NCBI GenBank assembly: GCA_003342815.1
Contig: PTEX01000110.1
Coordinates: forward strand, 1,838,052-1,902,051
Direction: 5' to 3'
Origin: Eudromia elegans
Taxonomy: Eukaryota > Chordata > Aves > Tinamiformes > Tinamidae
DNA length: 64,000 nucleotides
The notes under the pieces were generated by a model that was not told the DNA's origin, did not search any database, and worked only from the letters and a program-made list of their open reading frames with translations. Every line of letters begins with the position of its first letter. Position 1 is the stretch's first letter. Made by a program: the position numbers and the translations under genes. Positions 49,761 to 62,466 of the stretch are shown here, in pieces.

Positions 49761-52700
49761 CCCAAGGAGGACTACGAGTTAAATATTGGGAAACAAGTGT
49801 TGGAATGAGTAGCTTAGAGAATTTGAAATATTTAAGCAATGGAAGAGCAAGCTGAGAGACTGCTCTGAAGAAGATACCTGATAGCGGAGGTTTTTCCACC
49901 TGGCTGACAGAGGCTGAACGTCAGCCACTGCATCTTGAAATTAGGGGCTGTTCCTGCCTGTGAGGCCTCTTAAATGTTGCCATGCCCCTCCAGGGAGAAC
50001 TGAAGCCTTTCAGATAAGCCTGGGCTGGAAGCTGTGGCCCTGTGCTACCGGCCGTCTGCCTTTCCGTCAGGGAAAGCATGGCCCTCCAAAACTTATTCCC
50101 TGCATTGAGACAGTTAATATTAACACAGTTACTAGTCCTATCAAGGCTCAATTTTTCAGTGAGTTGTCTTAAAGACTTCTGAACAGATTTGTTCTCCTCT
50201 CCTCCTCATCTCTGTGAGCAAAGATTTCTTCATGTTCTTCCTTTTACTATTATTTCTTGTTTTCTTGTGCAGCACTTGAGATTGATCACAGCAGGAGATC
50301 TGTTCGTAGGTGGTATGGAGAGTGTTTACGGATTACCATAGTTGGGTTGAGAGAGAATTTTCCCTGGGTTGGATTGGCAGGCTCTGTGGATCTTTCACCT
50401 CATATAGCATGAGGTGTGGTTCATCTGCTAGGATCATTTGTATACATCTCACAGGATTAATTCCTTGCTGTTGCGGGGATTCCTTGGGTCTTGCCAATTC
50501 TGTGTCTGAGGGAGATAGTTTAGTTTCTGAAGTACAGAAGTGTTTTACCTTCACTAAAGTCTTTGAGCATCCATTAAGATATTTTGGTTAAACTTAATGG
50601 TCTGTGAGTATATATTAGGTGGCTCTTGTATCCTTCTTGGCCTTAATTTTTATGGAATTATATTTCTTTATATACTGTCTGATTAGTTAGGAATAGTTTG
50701 GTTATTTGAGAAAGGATGCTCTTCTGTTCTGAAAAATACCCAGACTCATTCAGAAGACCTGGCCTGGCAGCCTAAGAAAAGCTTGCTTTCTCTAGAGAAT
50801 CTTGCTTCAGTTTATTTGCAGCAACCGATTGACCAGTATCCTTCAAACTGCATTTCTGTACGTAAGAGCACAGGATTCTATAGACTTATCTCAGGAGCCT
50901 GTGCTTTCTGAAAGGACGTCGTCTTTGATTAACTTTCTGGCTCTGTGCAGAAACAACCAGTGTGAAAGAAAAGATAATTCATTTAGAATAGTTCTTGTCT
51001 CGGTTGAAGTAGCCAGTTAGCAAATGCATTCCTTTTATGCAATATGCTGCTACTGTAGGACTATTATTTCAACTGTGATTTTTCAACATCACTGAAGTCA
51101 ATTGAGTTATTCCTGAGTTTAAATTCTGTTTTAGAAAAGCATACAAGTTGGTGCTTAAGTCTGTCTACTTCAGCCAAATAAGAGAATGTGTCTTTGAAAT
51201 ATTAACTTTCCTTTTGATATACATCAAACAGAGCTGTAAATGTCCTGCTGTACATGCAGGCAAGGGTCGGTGCTTGTTTGTGTGTATAATGAAACACTAT
51301 AATTGGCATTGTGAGAAAATTCCATTTCACTGAAGCTAGAACCTCTCCCATACAGGTATATGCAGGTGCGCAAAGATAATATGTGTATATAAAATGCTAA
51401 GTTTAAGTTCTGCTATTTATAGAACAGCTAGCAGCACAATAGGGACNGACGTCATACACGCGGCAGAGTTTGATAGTTGCCTTTCTCTTCCTGATCAGGG
51501 AGAGATACATTTGTATTTTTCATGAAATGGCCTTTGCAGGAATGCAGTCAAGATTCACCCTGTGCATATTGGGAGAAACCATACCTCTTGCACACATTTC
51601 TGCTCATTGCATAAGGTGGAAAACAGCAGCAATTGTATGACTCTATTCCAATGGTATCTGTTTTTTTCTATCTTTCTTCTTTGCACCCCAAACAAAAAAA
51701 CTTTAAAATAAAAATAATTGGAAACGAGAATAAAGTATTTCTTAGCTGAGCTGTCCTTAAAAATTCGAATGAGTCATTTAGATAACATTCACAATACCAG
51801 CAGCTCCAGGGCACTTCAGAGAATACGTTTCAGCACAGAGGCATTTGAAACAAAAATTGTAATGTTCTAAATGGAATTAGATGAGCGAAACCGTGTCATA
51901 CAAAGATGAAATATAAATAAGTGTGTTAGGCCCACTCCATGAAAAATGTATGCCCTGTTTTTAAAAGCATTTTTCTTCTGCAGTGGTTTAATTTCTGTAG
52001 AAACCAGTGGTTGGTGGGGTTTGTTGTTTTTGTTTTTGTTTTCTCCTAGCAAAGTAGAATGTGCTTTTGCCACTCAATAAACCCTTCTTTCCACTAAATG
52101 CCTGTCTCTGTATTAAGCCCCCAAGGAACTGTACAAGGCAAAGGCAGATGGAAACAATAGGCATTCCGTGTTCAAATGTACAACCTACAGAAAGTTCATT
52201 TGTCAAAAGTCTGAGGAACATTTCCAAGGAGGCTGCTTCATAAACAACATCCACATGGGGCAAGTCTAACTTGTGCCACTGCTTTTCATGCACATATTCC
52301 ATAAGAATTTAATAAACTATTTACTCTTCAATTAATAGTTAAAGCAACCTTTGCAGAAAGTTGTTCCAAATCCCAAGTTCAGTTTTTCTCTCTACTCCTC
52401 TCACCCCACTTCTTGTATTTCTTCATCTTTTTAAGGCATGCCAGCCACATTCCTTCTTTTTACAGAAATGTTATCTTAGCCCCTCTATTAAGACCAAAGC
52501 ATTTACAGACCTGTTTGATCTCTTCAGCTTATTTCACATNTGTGGGACCGGTGTTCTTGCAATGGTTAGCACGGAAAATCCACCTTGATATTCACCATGG
52601 CATCCACCATTGCTGTCTTTAAGNTGTCAAATGTCTAACACCAATAGCACTTAAAGTTAATCTAACCCTTTCATCCATTCCTGAAAGCTGAGGGTCTTAT

Positions 52701-53786
52701 CCATTGGCACTCTCTAGCAGAAAGCATGCTTACTTTTTAAAACTCTGACCATTTATGGACAATTTTTGCCTTTATTCCTTGCCTTTCTCTTAATGAAATA
52801 TTTTAAAGACAATTAAAATCCTGATCCTGTGAAGCTGTTAAACCACCTATGGACCTCAATACCTTTCCTAATCAGACCCTAGATTTGTGGCAAGGAAAAG
52901 AGAGGGGACTTTGTCAACAATTGGATGGTGCAGGCATGATCCTGCACAGCTGTAAGCTATACATGGGTAACAGATATGTGCGTAGGGCACGTATATGTTC
53001 TTATATAAGGCCACAAATATGCACATCCTTTAAAACATATGGAGAAACTCTTGGAACATATGGACTGTAAAAATAGGCAGCTGATTCAGAGTACTGTCAT
53101 CTTATAAGTGGAAGTAACTAGGTTATGGATTAGTCCACTTAGGTTTTACCTCAGGCATCCAAATCCCAAATATGGGCCTTTAAAATCTCAGGTAATAGTT
53201 GCTGTTGCATAAGAAGATGATTAAATGGTGGCAATAGAAAAATCATTCCTAGGTTCTAGTCAAATGCAAGATCTGCTTTTGATCTTGTTGTTAATAAATG
53301 GCCGTTTATCACTCCTCACAGTTATAAGTGGTTGAAAGGTGACTTGAAATTAGAGGTATATCACATATACCTCTATGCAACATCTCCTCACCCTGAAAAA
53401 AGAGCAAGCAGTTTTTAGTGTGTGGCTGGATTTCAAAAGGAACATTTGCAATTAATAGGCAGAGAAGAGTAAAAGCCACCCAGTGACATCAGATGCCTAC
53501 AGAAGGTCTTAATCTCCCCTCAAGTGGTATATCAGGCTTACTTGGACTCTGGCAGAGTCTAGCTTTCCCTGTTGCATGGAAATACAGGAGGGCAGATGAG
53601 AACAAAGCCCACTGCTGCTTTTGGCAACGTCTGTCAGGCCAGGGCTCTTCTTACAACGAGGATCTCCCTCCTCATGGCAGGTGCAAAGTGTATTAATGTG
53701 GCCAACTAATGGCAGCACCTTTTCACCTCCCAGAATCTGGGCCAAAATCCGCAGATAGAAGATGCTGGCACAGTCGGTGTGTGCCA
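49761..53786. other. No recognised gene
   Basis: AT-rich sequence. Isolated single N calls begin at 51447. A 104-codon minus-strand frame (51988-52302) has no recognised domain. The largest open frame on the minus strand at 53509-54018 spans an N and is discussed among rejected items. Confidence 0.5.
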
Positions 53787-53815
53787 TTGCCCTCTGGTGG
53801 CTGGTCCACCAGAGG
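53787..53815. promoter_or_regulatory. Inverted pair of CTCF-like cores in a perfect hairpin
   Basis: CCTCTGGTGG (53791-53800) and CCACCAGAGG (53806-53815) form a perfect 10-bp inverted repeat with the 5-base loop CTGGT. The left arm with its flank, read on the minus strand, is CCACCAGAGGGCAA, which matches the CTCF core CCASYAGRKGGCRS at 13 of 14 positions. The right arm on the plus strand matches only the first ten positions. It may be a CTCF site, a structured DNA or RNA element, or chance. Confidence 0.4.
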
Positions 53816-56800
53816 ATAAGGCTGTTCCTGCTCCCATTTGCAGGACTGGGTGCTNCTTGGGTAAAAAATCTGCCGACAACTCCCATGGGAAATGGTTCAC
53901 AAACACAGATGGAAGTGAGACAAGAACGTGTACTAGAGTTGGACAAGTATTGGTCAATTTTGTAGTTTGTTGTTTGCTGATGATTGAGTTTATGGTGAAA
54001 GCTGCAGAACAAAAACAAGGGGCTAGAGTCTGCTATCGCTTATTCCCCAGAGACTTCTGTCCGAGTCAGATTCATCACTCTTGATTTATCCCTGTGCAAA
54101 TAGAGCTGGGAAGTGGCTCAGAGCAAGAGAACAGCTTTTAAACTGCTTGACCATTAATCTGTGTTAGAACTATGAATTTGTCTGTGTAGCCTCTTGCAGC
54201 CATGTGCAACACGGAATGTGCCATGTGCAGCAAAGAAGACAATTCTCAGAGGAAATGCAAGTGCATCCAGCACCATGTAGTCACTGAAGCAAAAACATCA
54301 GGGGGTTGAAGTTGGACCCCTTTCCTGTAACAGACACTACTTATGTAAGCAACCTGCTCTCTGGGNTTGGGCACCTCACCTCTCAAGGGCTGTAGCCTTA
54401 AATCACTGACAGTCCTGACAGANGTGTTATATTGGATATTATCAGATGAGATCAGCTTCTGCTTTCAGTTGTGCTGGTGCTAGCATAGTAAACCCATGTA
54501 AAACCCATGGAGCTGCTGTCTGAGCTNTAGAAGAATATGAATGCCTTAGCATAAATGACCTACTGAAGCACTGAGGTTCATTCTCACTAGAAATGGCTCC
54601 CAGGAGAGAGATCCCGTGAAAGGAAGTGATAGCCTTGGGATCAAAAGCTTTCATTTTTATTTATGTTAGTGCATTGACCTCGATGCCTGTCTACATGTAT
54701 GTTAATGATAATTTACATGTCTGTGGTATTTTTATAGGTAGGGAAGATGTCAAGTATATTTAACACTGCACTTCCAGGAATAAGTCTTTACAAGTCATGG
54801 CAAAAGCATGGTAGGAAGTGAGCCAGCAGAGCAACGCTTTTTCCAATTATGCTGAGACAGTTTTGGCTCCACAAAGTTATCAGTTATCACAAAGACATCT
54901 AGATCAGGAGAGACAGTGGAGAATTCTCTTTGTGGATTGTTCACATCTCAGCTACTTTTGCCTTGCATTTGTCATAGAATGTATTAAAATAGTCATATTC
55001 CACAGTCCACACAGCATGTCAGCTTTGAGACAAGTACTCTGAAATGTGCTCACAGATGATAAATTGCACACTATGTCAACTACATCTTTGTCATGAGATC
55101 CTATTTTCTATTTATAGTTGAAATGAAACACTTGAGGAAAATTCTAAACCAAAGCAATTTCACAGAAATCTCATAAGTTTTTCCTTATGTGTGTATCAGT
55201 TAAAAGACCCTCCTGTGCTATCTTTTTGCTCTGTGGGGACTCCGACAATCAACTCCTGAGATCAAAGTAGGATGCTCTCAAGATTGTGGAACTTATAATG
55301 TGTCCATGTAATCCAGCTAGTGAGCCTTTGGAGTGTGTCCCCTTTCAAACATTAAGAGGAAAGAACACTTAATCACAAGACAGTGCAAATATGTGCAGAA
55401 TTTGATACAGTTTTGGGGACTCAAAACCCATTATCTCCATAGCAGATGAGATTACTTAGTTACTTNTTTGACTTGTCGTACTTGTTTGTTTGAAGCTGTC
55501 AGTGACGTCTGTGATGTAGTTTACAGTCCTTTGATTTCTTTTTTTCCTTCTTTTAAGACCTTCCTTTCCACTTAGTAAGTAGCGCACCTTACGTAAGTAA
55601 TCTGCTGCAAAAGAGTTGAGGCTAGCAGAAACTGGAAGAAGGATANGGGTATGGAGACAACACCAGGCTTGCTTGGAAGCTAGAAATGCAGCTCTGTCTT
55701 TTCTCNGTCTCCTTAGAAATAATAGTGATGAGAATGACTCTGATTGGAGATCTCCCAGGTCACGCTGGCCCAAGCCTGGCAGGATATGCTGCAACATGCT
55801 GAATGATGGTTTATGATGTGTAGGTGTTGCAATGGTTTCCTCCTGCCTCGGGCNCTCCATGTCTTCACGTGACGCACAAAGCAAGTTTCTTGCCTCAGAA
55901 CCGGGGCCTCAAGAGAATCACATAAGCAAGGAGCTGCCTAAGATTAGTGGTGAGCAAAGCACCCAAGGAGAGAGGCACTGACCCACAGAGATCAGACCCC
56001 TCCATATGGGATTCCCATGGCAGAGCTTGCTTAAGAAACGGTTCTTGTGGTGAGCAGNATGTCCATCTGGGAAGGTGCACTCAGTTTGGATCTCTGGATC
56101 CCACATGCTGGGGAAGCCTGGACCAAAAGCAAGCTACAGCTTTCTTGCTTTCTCTCTTCTCCCTACTACTGCTCTGCTTCCCACAAAGTATTTTCTGCTC
56201 CGCTCTCCCTTTTAAACTTTAAGGTAACCTTTTGAAGCTTTTTTCAGGCTTACATGTAGCTTTGTTTTTAAAGGTAACCATCTCTTGGAAACTCAAATAG
56301 CTGGCCCTATAAACATGAAAGTATGAGTCCTTCCTCAGATGAGTTGCTGCATCTGTCTGTCTGTGCTCTAAAACTGCAGTGGAAGTAGGAATGTCCTGGG
56401 TTTAACTTCTTTTCAGCCTTCAGTAATCTTCGCCCTCCATCGATCTGAGTGATCTAGGTCAAAAACACATACGTAGGGCATTAACTGCAGAAGAAACCAT
56501 TGTAATTCAGTGTGCTGCTGCCTCGGAAAGGTTGAGATACTTACTAAAATTTAATTGGGCTAGAAAGGCCATTGATCATATTTACCAGCTATTTTACAAA
56601 TAGTGAGCTAATAACTTGTGCCTAGTCGGGCAAAATATCAGTATCAATTGCCTTTTATTTGCCTACAGAGAAGTCTGTAGNCTACAATGAAGTTCTGTAG
56701 AATAGATAGCAAGAAGATTTATTTAAGAAAANCATTTTATGGAATTTTTACTGCCAAAAATGCTGATGTTCATTGTTTAAGTTATTAGGTCACCAAAACC

Positions 56801-57889
56801 ACTGGTAATCCACTCTTGCAAGCAACACCTTAAAAACAGGGTGNTTTTTCCCCCTTTCATCTCTCCTTAATCATCATCTCCAGCTCTTTCCCTCTCTCAG
56901 CATTAAATGCACTCATTCTGTGCACTCACCAAATTTTGGATGACCTTAAAAAGTAAACCTCCCTCTACTGCAAGTTTGGTCCGCTCATCTTGCCAGCTTT
57001 CTGCCACTACTACATTTAATCAGGGAGCTGCTTCTTCTGCAACTTGTCTGACCTGTTTAACAAAACCTTTTCAATGAAAGCAGCAAGTGTTTTGCTTAAC
57101 TGGTGTGCTGGCAGTGCTTACTAAAGGTATCTGGGCACTAATGTGATGTGCACTCGGGTCAGACATCTTTACTTTTCATCACCATGTTGCTTTTTTATTT
57201 GCTTATTTGTCTTGTTTAAAAAGCTCCACTGTTATATTTGCAAGGATGAAAAATAAACTAGCCAGCATCCATCTCTGAAACTGTGATGTTGGTTGGGGAG
57301 GGCTTCCCACTTGAAAATAACCAAGAGGTCTTACAAATATTTGGATTGATTAATTCACGAGTGTTTCTACAGAGCTCGTTTGTGATCTAAAGCCATTCAT
57401 TGACCAAGAGAATATATTGCCTATTTAGTTACTGGTTTGTATTTTGTGTCAAAAAGCCATTGCCTCCTACAANAGTAACAGCTGAGTATTTTCACTGCTC
57501 CTGCATTTTTCTCTTCTAGATGCTGCATCATCAGAAATTCTAATCAACTCTGATCTAACACAAAGTACTATGTANCATTCATCATCTGTTTTAGCCTTTA
57601 ATGCACCATGCAGGTTTTAATCAAAGGTATGCAACCATTAGCAAAAAGAAAGACAAGAATTATGACGATGTCCTAAGCAGAGCTTCTAAGCCAACATCAC
57701 AGGCAGCAGCAAAGTTCACCTCCTCCTGCCAAGTACAAATACAGGAGGGTAAGACGGGCCCTTGTTTGAATTAATTACATGAGAACACCACGGAGGTTTC
57801 AGGCCATGACTCCTTTTGTTTTATTTTAGTACTAAATGCTAAAATATATTTGCTTGGCTTTTGTGAATATTGAAAACAAATGTTGGCTC
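53816..57889. other. No recognised gene
   Basis: Mixed AT-rich sequence with many of the single N calls. Open frames at 55456-55884 and 55947-56222 contain N and lack recognised motifs. Confidence 0.5.
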
Positions 57890-59880
57890 TGTTGTCTTGG
57901 TCTGGGGGAACCGCTGGATCATCTCTTAGGTTGGGTGAATGCCCGTGTCTTCCACCGTTGTTGGAGGGAGCCAAGTGGCAGCTGCCTGCGGTCAGCAAAG
58001 CTGGCCCAGCGCTCTCCCTGGGGCAGCGAGGGCTTTTGGTCCTTTACCTAGGTGATCTCTAGGTCATCTTCCCCGTTCTCCTTCCTAAGCACAGAATGAG
58101 GCAGGTCAGTGCCAGCTCATGGGCAGTGTGAGATGGGGGAGCTCTCCTCGCATCCAAGTGGCAAAATTGTCCTGTGCCTCCTGCGCTTGGCCTCTCCTCC
58201 AGCACCTCTTGCTTCCCTGCCTGTTTCACCAGAGACATCCACCCCTGCAAACAGCACCTTCCTGCCTNTCCCCCACATGCTGCTCAGAGCACCAGGGTTT
58301 TCATTTGACTGTTCAAGTTTATATCAAGGGAAAAGAAATGAGTCTCTCCTCCTGCTTCCACTGCTACCCCAGCCCAGTAAATCCAAGTCAAGCCTCCGCA
58401 GGCTGATGGGTGAAGNCACGCAAGATGCCAGGCTTGGGCCGAGACTTGTTCTTCTTGTACCATCCTACGTCCTCCCCCTCCGTACGGCCTTGCAGGTTGC
58501 AGCAGGAAACCGCACCAGGTTCTGGTCAGAGTAGTTTCCGTGTCTCCTGCTTTTGACAACCTGTTTTTATAATTTTCATGTTTTTAAAATGTAAATATTT
58601 GACAGAATTGAATCACCTGTCAGCTGAACACATTTTGAGGTTTCTTTTTGAAAGGATATTTAAAATATTCATCTGCTAGTGTTTGTCAGAAACTCACTCT
58701 GTTTTTGAATAAAACTCCCTGGTTGTAGTTTGAACACATCCTCACNCAGAACAGCCTTTCCCCTCCTTCCCTCTTCCTCCATGGAGCCTGGCAGAGCATG
58801 GCACAAGGCCTGGCATCCCGTTTGGCGTGNGGCAGCGAGGCACCGGTGTGTGCTGCAGGATCGCTCTGGTTCTGCCCGCTGAAGGAGGGCTGGAGGTAGG
58901 TGTTTTCCGCGAGNAGTGGATGCAGTAGCGCGGTATCTTTCCTGACACATGCACTCATGAGCCTGTGCCCAGCTGGGAGGGGTTGGCAAGAGGGCAAAGG
59001 AGCTCGTGCTCCCTTGAGCATCCTGGGAAAAGGTACCCTTCCCTGGGGCGGAGGTTTGCCTGCCAGAAAGATAACCAGGGTTGTTTGCTCAGCTTTCCCT
59101 CTTGCCCTCTCCTTCCTTCCCTCTCCCCTTCTGCTCTGTTCAGGTATTGGGCAGAGCTCTTTCAGGTCCTGGNTTAAAAATAAGCAGATGTGGCTTGTGC
59201 CAGCTTGCAGCATTTCCCTGGAGCCACAATAGCATCAGGAATGAAGCCGTGTGCGGCTCCTTGGCCGTGCCCCACAGCTGGGACGGGCAAGGTGGGAAGC
59301 TGATGATAACCCAGGCAGCCTGTTGTGAGAGGGGGGCCTCTCTCTGCGAGAGGGCTGGGAGGCCTTCGTGCTTGCAGGGCAATGCGAAAGTCTCGTGGCT
59401 TTGCTGACGTAAAATGTGAGCTTGGCTACACGGGCTTGGAGGCACGTGGCAGAATTTCCCCGTGCCATGGCAAAGACGGGGCAGTTCTGTGGGCTCCCTT
59501 GCCCCATGTAAACCACTTCCATGAGCACTCATGAGAGCTGGCCCAGCAATTACAGCTGGTCTCCCCATTGCAGCGTTTGAGGGCCGTGGCGTGACTTTGC
59601 TCATGGGCTTCGTCCAGTGCGTCACCTCAAGCGGGGCAGTGTCCCCTGGAGCTGCGCAGGAGCTTGGCTGCCCCTGCTGCCACGTGCAGCCCCTGGCCCC
59701 ACGGAGGCCCCAGGCACCCGAGGCTTCCTCCCGGCGCTGCTTGCCCCCACAGCACAAACCTCATGCAAATTGCCCTCTGTTATTCGGACACGGCCTTTAA
59801 CNCGCAACATGTGGGGCTTTTAACGACCACCTCTGGCAAAAGCTTAATGTGGGTGGGAGGGAGGGGGCGGGGGGATGGAT
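57890..59880. other. GC- and CpG-rich block, possible CpG island or promoter
   Basis: This is the only long stretch of the window that is both GC-rich and CpG-rich. CpGs are densest at 58800-58935 and 59240-59830, for example CCGCGAG, GCGCGGTA and GGCGCTG. Open frames of 70-205 codons occur on both strands, but none reads as a known protein and several cross N calls; the longest (59140-59757, minus) is best explained by low stop density in GC-rich DNA. Near its right end are an octamer motif ATGCAAAT (59763-59770) and a G-quadruplex motif. It could be a CpG-island promoter of an unseen transcript. Six single N calls between 58268 and 58914 reduce certainty. Confidence 0.45.
59851..59874 (+). 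other. Strong G-quadruplex motif
   Basis: GGGTGGGAGGGAGGGGGCGG, continuing with four more G, gives five G-tracts of three or more separated by single-base loops. Single-base loops favour a very stable parallel quadruplex. It lies at the right edge of the CpG-rich block, a position typical of promoter-proximal quadruplexes. Confidence 0.9.
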
Positions 59881-60976
59881 GGCTTGCATTTATCTGTGCT
59901 TCCTGCGTCTGGCATGTGCCCAGCTGTGCATGGGAGTTAGAGATTTTCCACAGCACCTAGGGGCCAAACAGTGGGATTGTATTTTCAATTTCCTCTCTAA
60001 CAAGGCTAAAAAGTAAACAAACTCCCGTTGTGTTAGCCCAGGTAGGTCATTTGCTTTACCTCATTTGCAGGTAAGGGTTCGTCATTGCAGGCTGTTGTTT
60101 CAGGTTCCAGAGGTGGATGACCAGCAGTACGGTGCTGCAAAGATTTAGTTCCAGGTCACAGCCAAGTAATGAAAAAACAGCAGTCACTGAGGATTTGATT
60201 TACACACTGCAGTGATTATGTGATAGCCCCTTTTGTGAGAAGGAAAGTCTCCCTCTGGAGACCACGTTCTAACCAGTAGCAAACATTCAAGCTCCCTGGT
60301 GCTTCAGATGTCAATTATACCAAAGCCTCTTATTGTATAATGCCGGTCTGTTATAATAATACTGTCTGGAACAGCAATAATAATGTGAATGAATTTCTAA
60401 ACAGTGGAAATGGGAGGGGGAGATTGATCAATACAGCACTAATGATGGCCTTGTCTTTCACTGAAATAATTGTGATAGGGTTTATAGCACTTCCTTCCTA
60501 TGCCATGCTGTGCAGCAGTGTTGGTTTTACTACCTGCTGTTATTGCTTTTGTATAAAAAGGTGTTAAAAAGAAACGTCTGTCAAGTTTTAAGGCTGTGAG
60601 TCTTTTTTAATGCAGTGGGGTTGTTCCAGTCATGATGGTCTAAGGGATATGAGAGATTCAATGTCTGCAGAGAGAAGTAAAATCTTTTATTGGGCCCACT
60701 GACACAGCCGGGAAAAAGACACAATCTTTTGGGCGCAGAAGCCAGTGGCCAGGTTCCTGGTTTTTAGTGGATTTCTCATTCTTAATCATAAAAATGCNAT
60801 TTAAAGCCCATATTTTTCCAAAAGGACTCAACCAACTTGGATATACAAATGTTACTCCTCTGAGAGAGGCTGTGAGCACCTGAACACATCAGGGCTCAAA
60901 GGAAAAGCACTCTTGCACGCAACAAGCATTTTCCATGTAGGTGTCGCTCCTTCCTGTCTATTGCTGTGGGATTCTT
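59881..60976. other. No recognised gene
   Basis: The composition returns to AT-rich. No motif, repeat or coding segment is recognised. Confidence 0.55.
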
Positions 60977-60992
60977 TGTTGTTGTTGTTGTT
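60977..60992 (+). repeat. (TTG)5 microsatellite
   Basis: Five TTG units within TTTGTTGTTGTTGTTGTTAT. Confidence 0.85.
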
Positions 60993-61057
60993 ATTCCACC
61001 AAGCTTGTGCACTGAGACCTGTTGGAAGAAATATTAATTGAACCTACTTCTATGTCC

Positions 61058-61076
61058 AAAAAAAAAAAAAAAAAAA
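61058..61076 (+). repeat. Poly(A) run of about 19
   Basis: Uninterrupted A run. No AATAAA or ATTAAA lies 10-30 bases upstream (the nearest is ATTAAT), so it is treated as simple sequence. Confidence 0.9.
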
Positions 61077-62350
61077 GGAGTTTTTTCCTTGACACTCAAT
61101 TTTGTAAATCAACATCTGCATTCATGCAATGGGAAGCTATGTCCTTACTATACATTTTTGCATGCAGAAAGCAGGAAAAATCCTGTGAAGAAGGGAGCTA
61201 TCAGAATATTGAAAGTTATTTGTTTGTCCTACGATAAGTCCTAAAGTTTTCTGCAGTATCTTAGAGTTACTTTATTTCCCAGTATGCTGGAATGATGGAT
61301 TCCATACATTTTGTTTTGTGCAGTGAGAAAAATTGAAAGAAATCATAGCCCGAGTCTAATGATAAAAATCCCCTCTGTTGAAGCTCTTCATTACAGTACT
61401 TTTCAGAACAGAAAAGACNAACTGCTTTTGCAGTGGCACAGGTCCAATCTCAAACTAGAATCAATTGCTTTGCCAATGCTGAACACAAAGGATGTTCATT
61501 GTTTGCAAACTGAATTTTTCTTAGTGCGTGCAAAACCGATGATCAGATTTTTTTTTTTCTTTAGAGAAAACCCCTGCAGTGAAAAAACTGCAGCTGATTC
61601 CGTGCTTTCCATCCTAGTTTGCAGGAAGGCTTCTTGCTTCACAGTATGATTTCTTCATAATAGCTGCATGACAACAGCATGCCAATGTTTCGAAAAAGCA
61701 GTGGCCAATGTTATAACTCAGTTACTTATGTTAGTTACTAGTTACTCACTAGGTATTTTTTTGCATTTGTCTTTTTGATCTTATTCTTTTGTGCTCACCT
61801 TGTTATATGTAACATATCTTTTTCTGTGTATAAATTTAGATAGGAACAGAGAGACTTTCCCAGGGCTGTCCCCACCACTCACAAGTAACCGGATTGTGTC
61901 ACTGTTAATATCAATTGATGAAGTTTCATGTTAAAGATGAGGAAAGACATTTTCCCTTTTATTTTCATGGGAAATCTGCCTCAGAATAATTTTTTCTAGT
62001 GTTTGCAACCTTTTTTTTTTCTAATATCAAAGCATATTCCTTGCCAACTCCTGCTTGTTGCTGTGCCAACCTTTCCTTTACATTCTGCTTTCCTTCCATC
62101 TAGTACTTCTCAGGATATACTCCTCAGTATATTTACAGAGAGCAATCACATCACTTTCCATGTCGTCTTTTGCTGCCNGCCTCTACCCGGCCACATCTTG
62201 ACTGTGACTGTAGTATTTTATATCTCAAGGACCGGAATCTGAGAGGAGGCCACTGATGCCAGCCTTGCATCATTACTTGTTTATTACTTGCTGTACTCAC
62301 ATGCAGAGCATGCATAGGATTCCCCAATACAGAGAGCTCTCTCGTGCTTC
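61077..62350. other. No recognised gene
   Basis: AT-rich sequence with T-runs near 61548-61560 and 62010-62020. A 112-codon plus-strand frame (61311-61649) spans an N and has no recognised domain. Confidence 0.55.
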
Positions 62351-62374
62351 CATATACAGCGCAGGCTGTATATG
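62351..62374. other. Perfect 10-bp inverted repeat (hairpin)
   Basis: CATATACAGC (62351-62360) and GCTGTATATG (62365-62374) are exact reverse complements with the 4-base loop GCAG. No T-run follows and no family is recognised. It is too short for a microRNA precursor, because pairing stops at the arm ends. Confidence 0.9.
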
Positions 62375-62466
62375 CTCTGTGGAAAATAATCCAGCTTGCT
62401 GCCAGGAGACTGAAAGTAATCTAGATGCCACATTAGCTACGTATGTATTAAAGTTGAATTGATTGT

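Noticed and set aside
53509-54018. 169-codon minus-strand frame, and a plus-strand FTNTDGS string near 53880-53920 recalling retroviral RNase H
   Set aside because: The minus frame crosses an N and shows no domain. The plus-strand resemblance is a few residues only, with no neighbouring pol motifs, so an endogenous retrovirus is not supported.
59140-59757. 205-codon open frame on the minus strand, the longest in the window
   Set aside because: It lies in GC-rich DNA where stops are scarce, crosses an N call, and its translation has low-complexity Pro/Ala/His/Ser-rich character without a domain.
61038-61244. Lysine-rich open frames beginning near the A19 run
   Set aside because: The lysines come from translating the poly(A) run, and both overlapping frames lack any domain.
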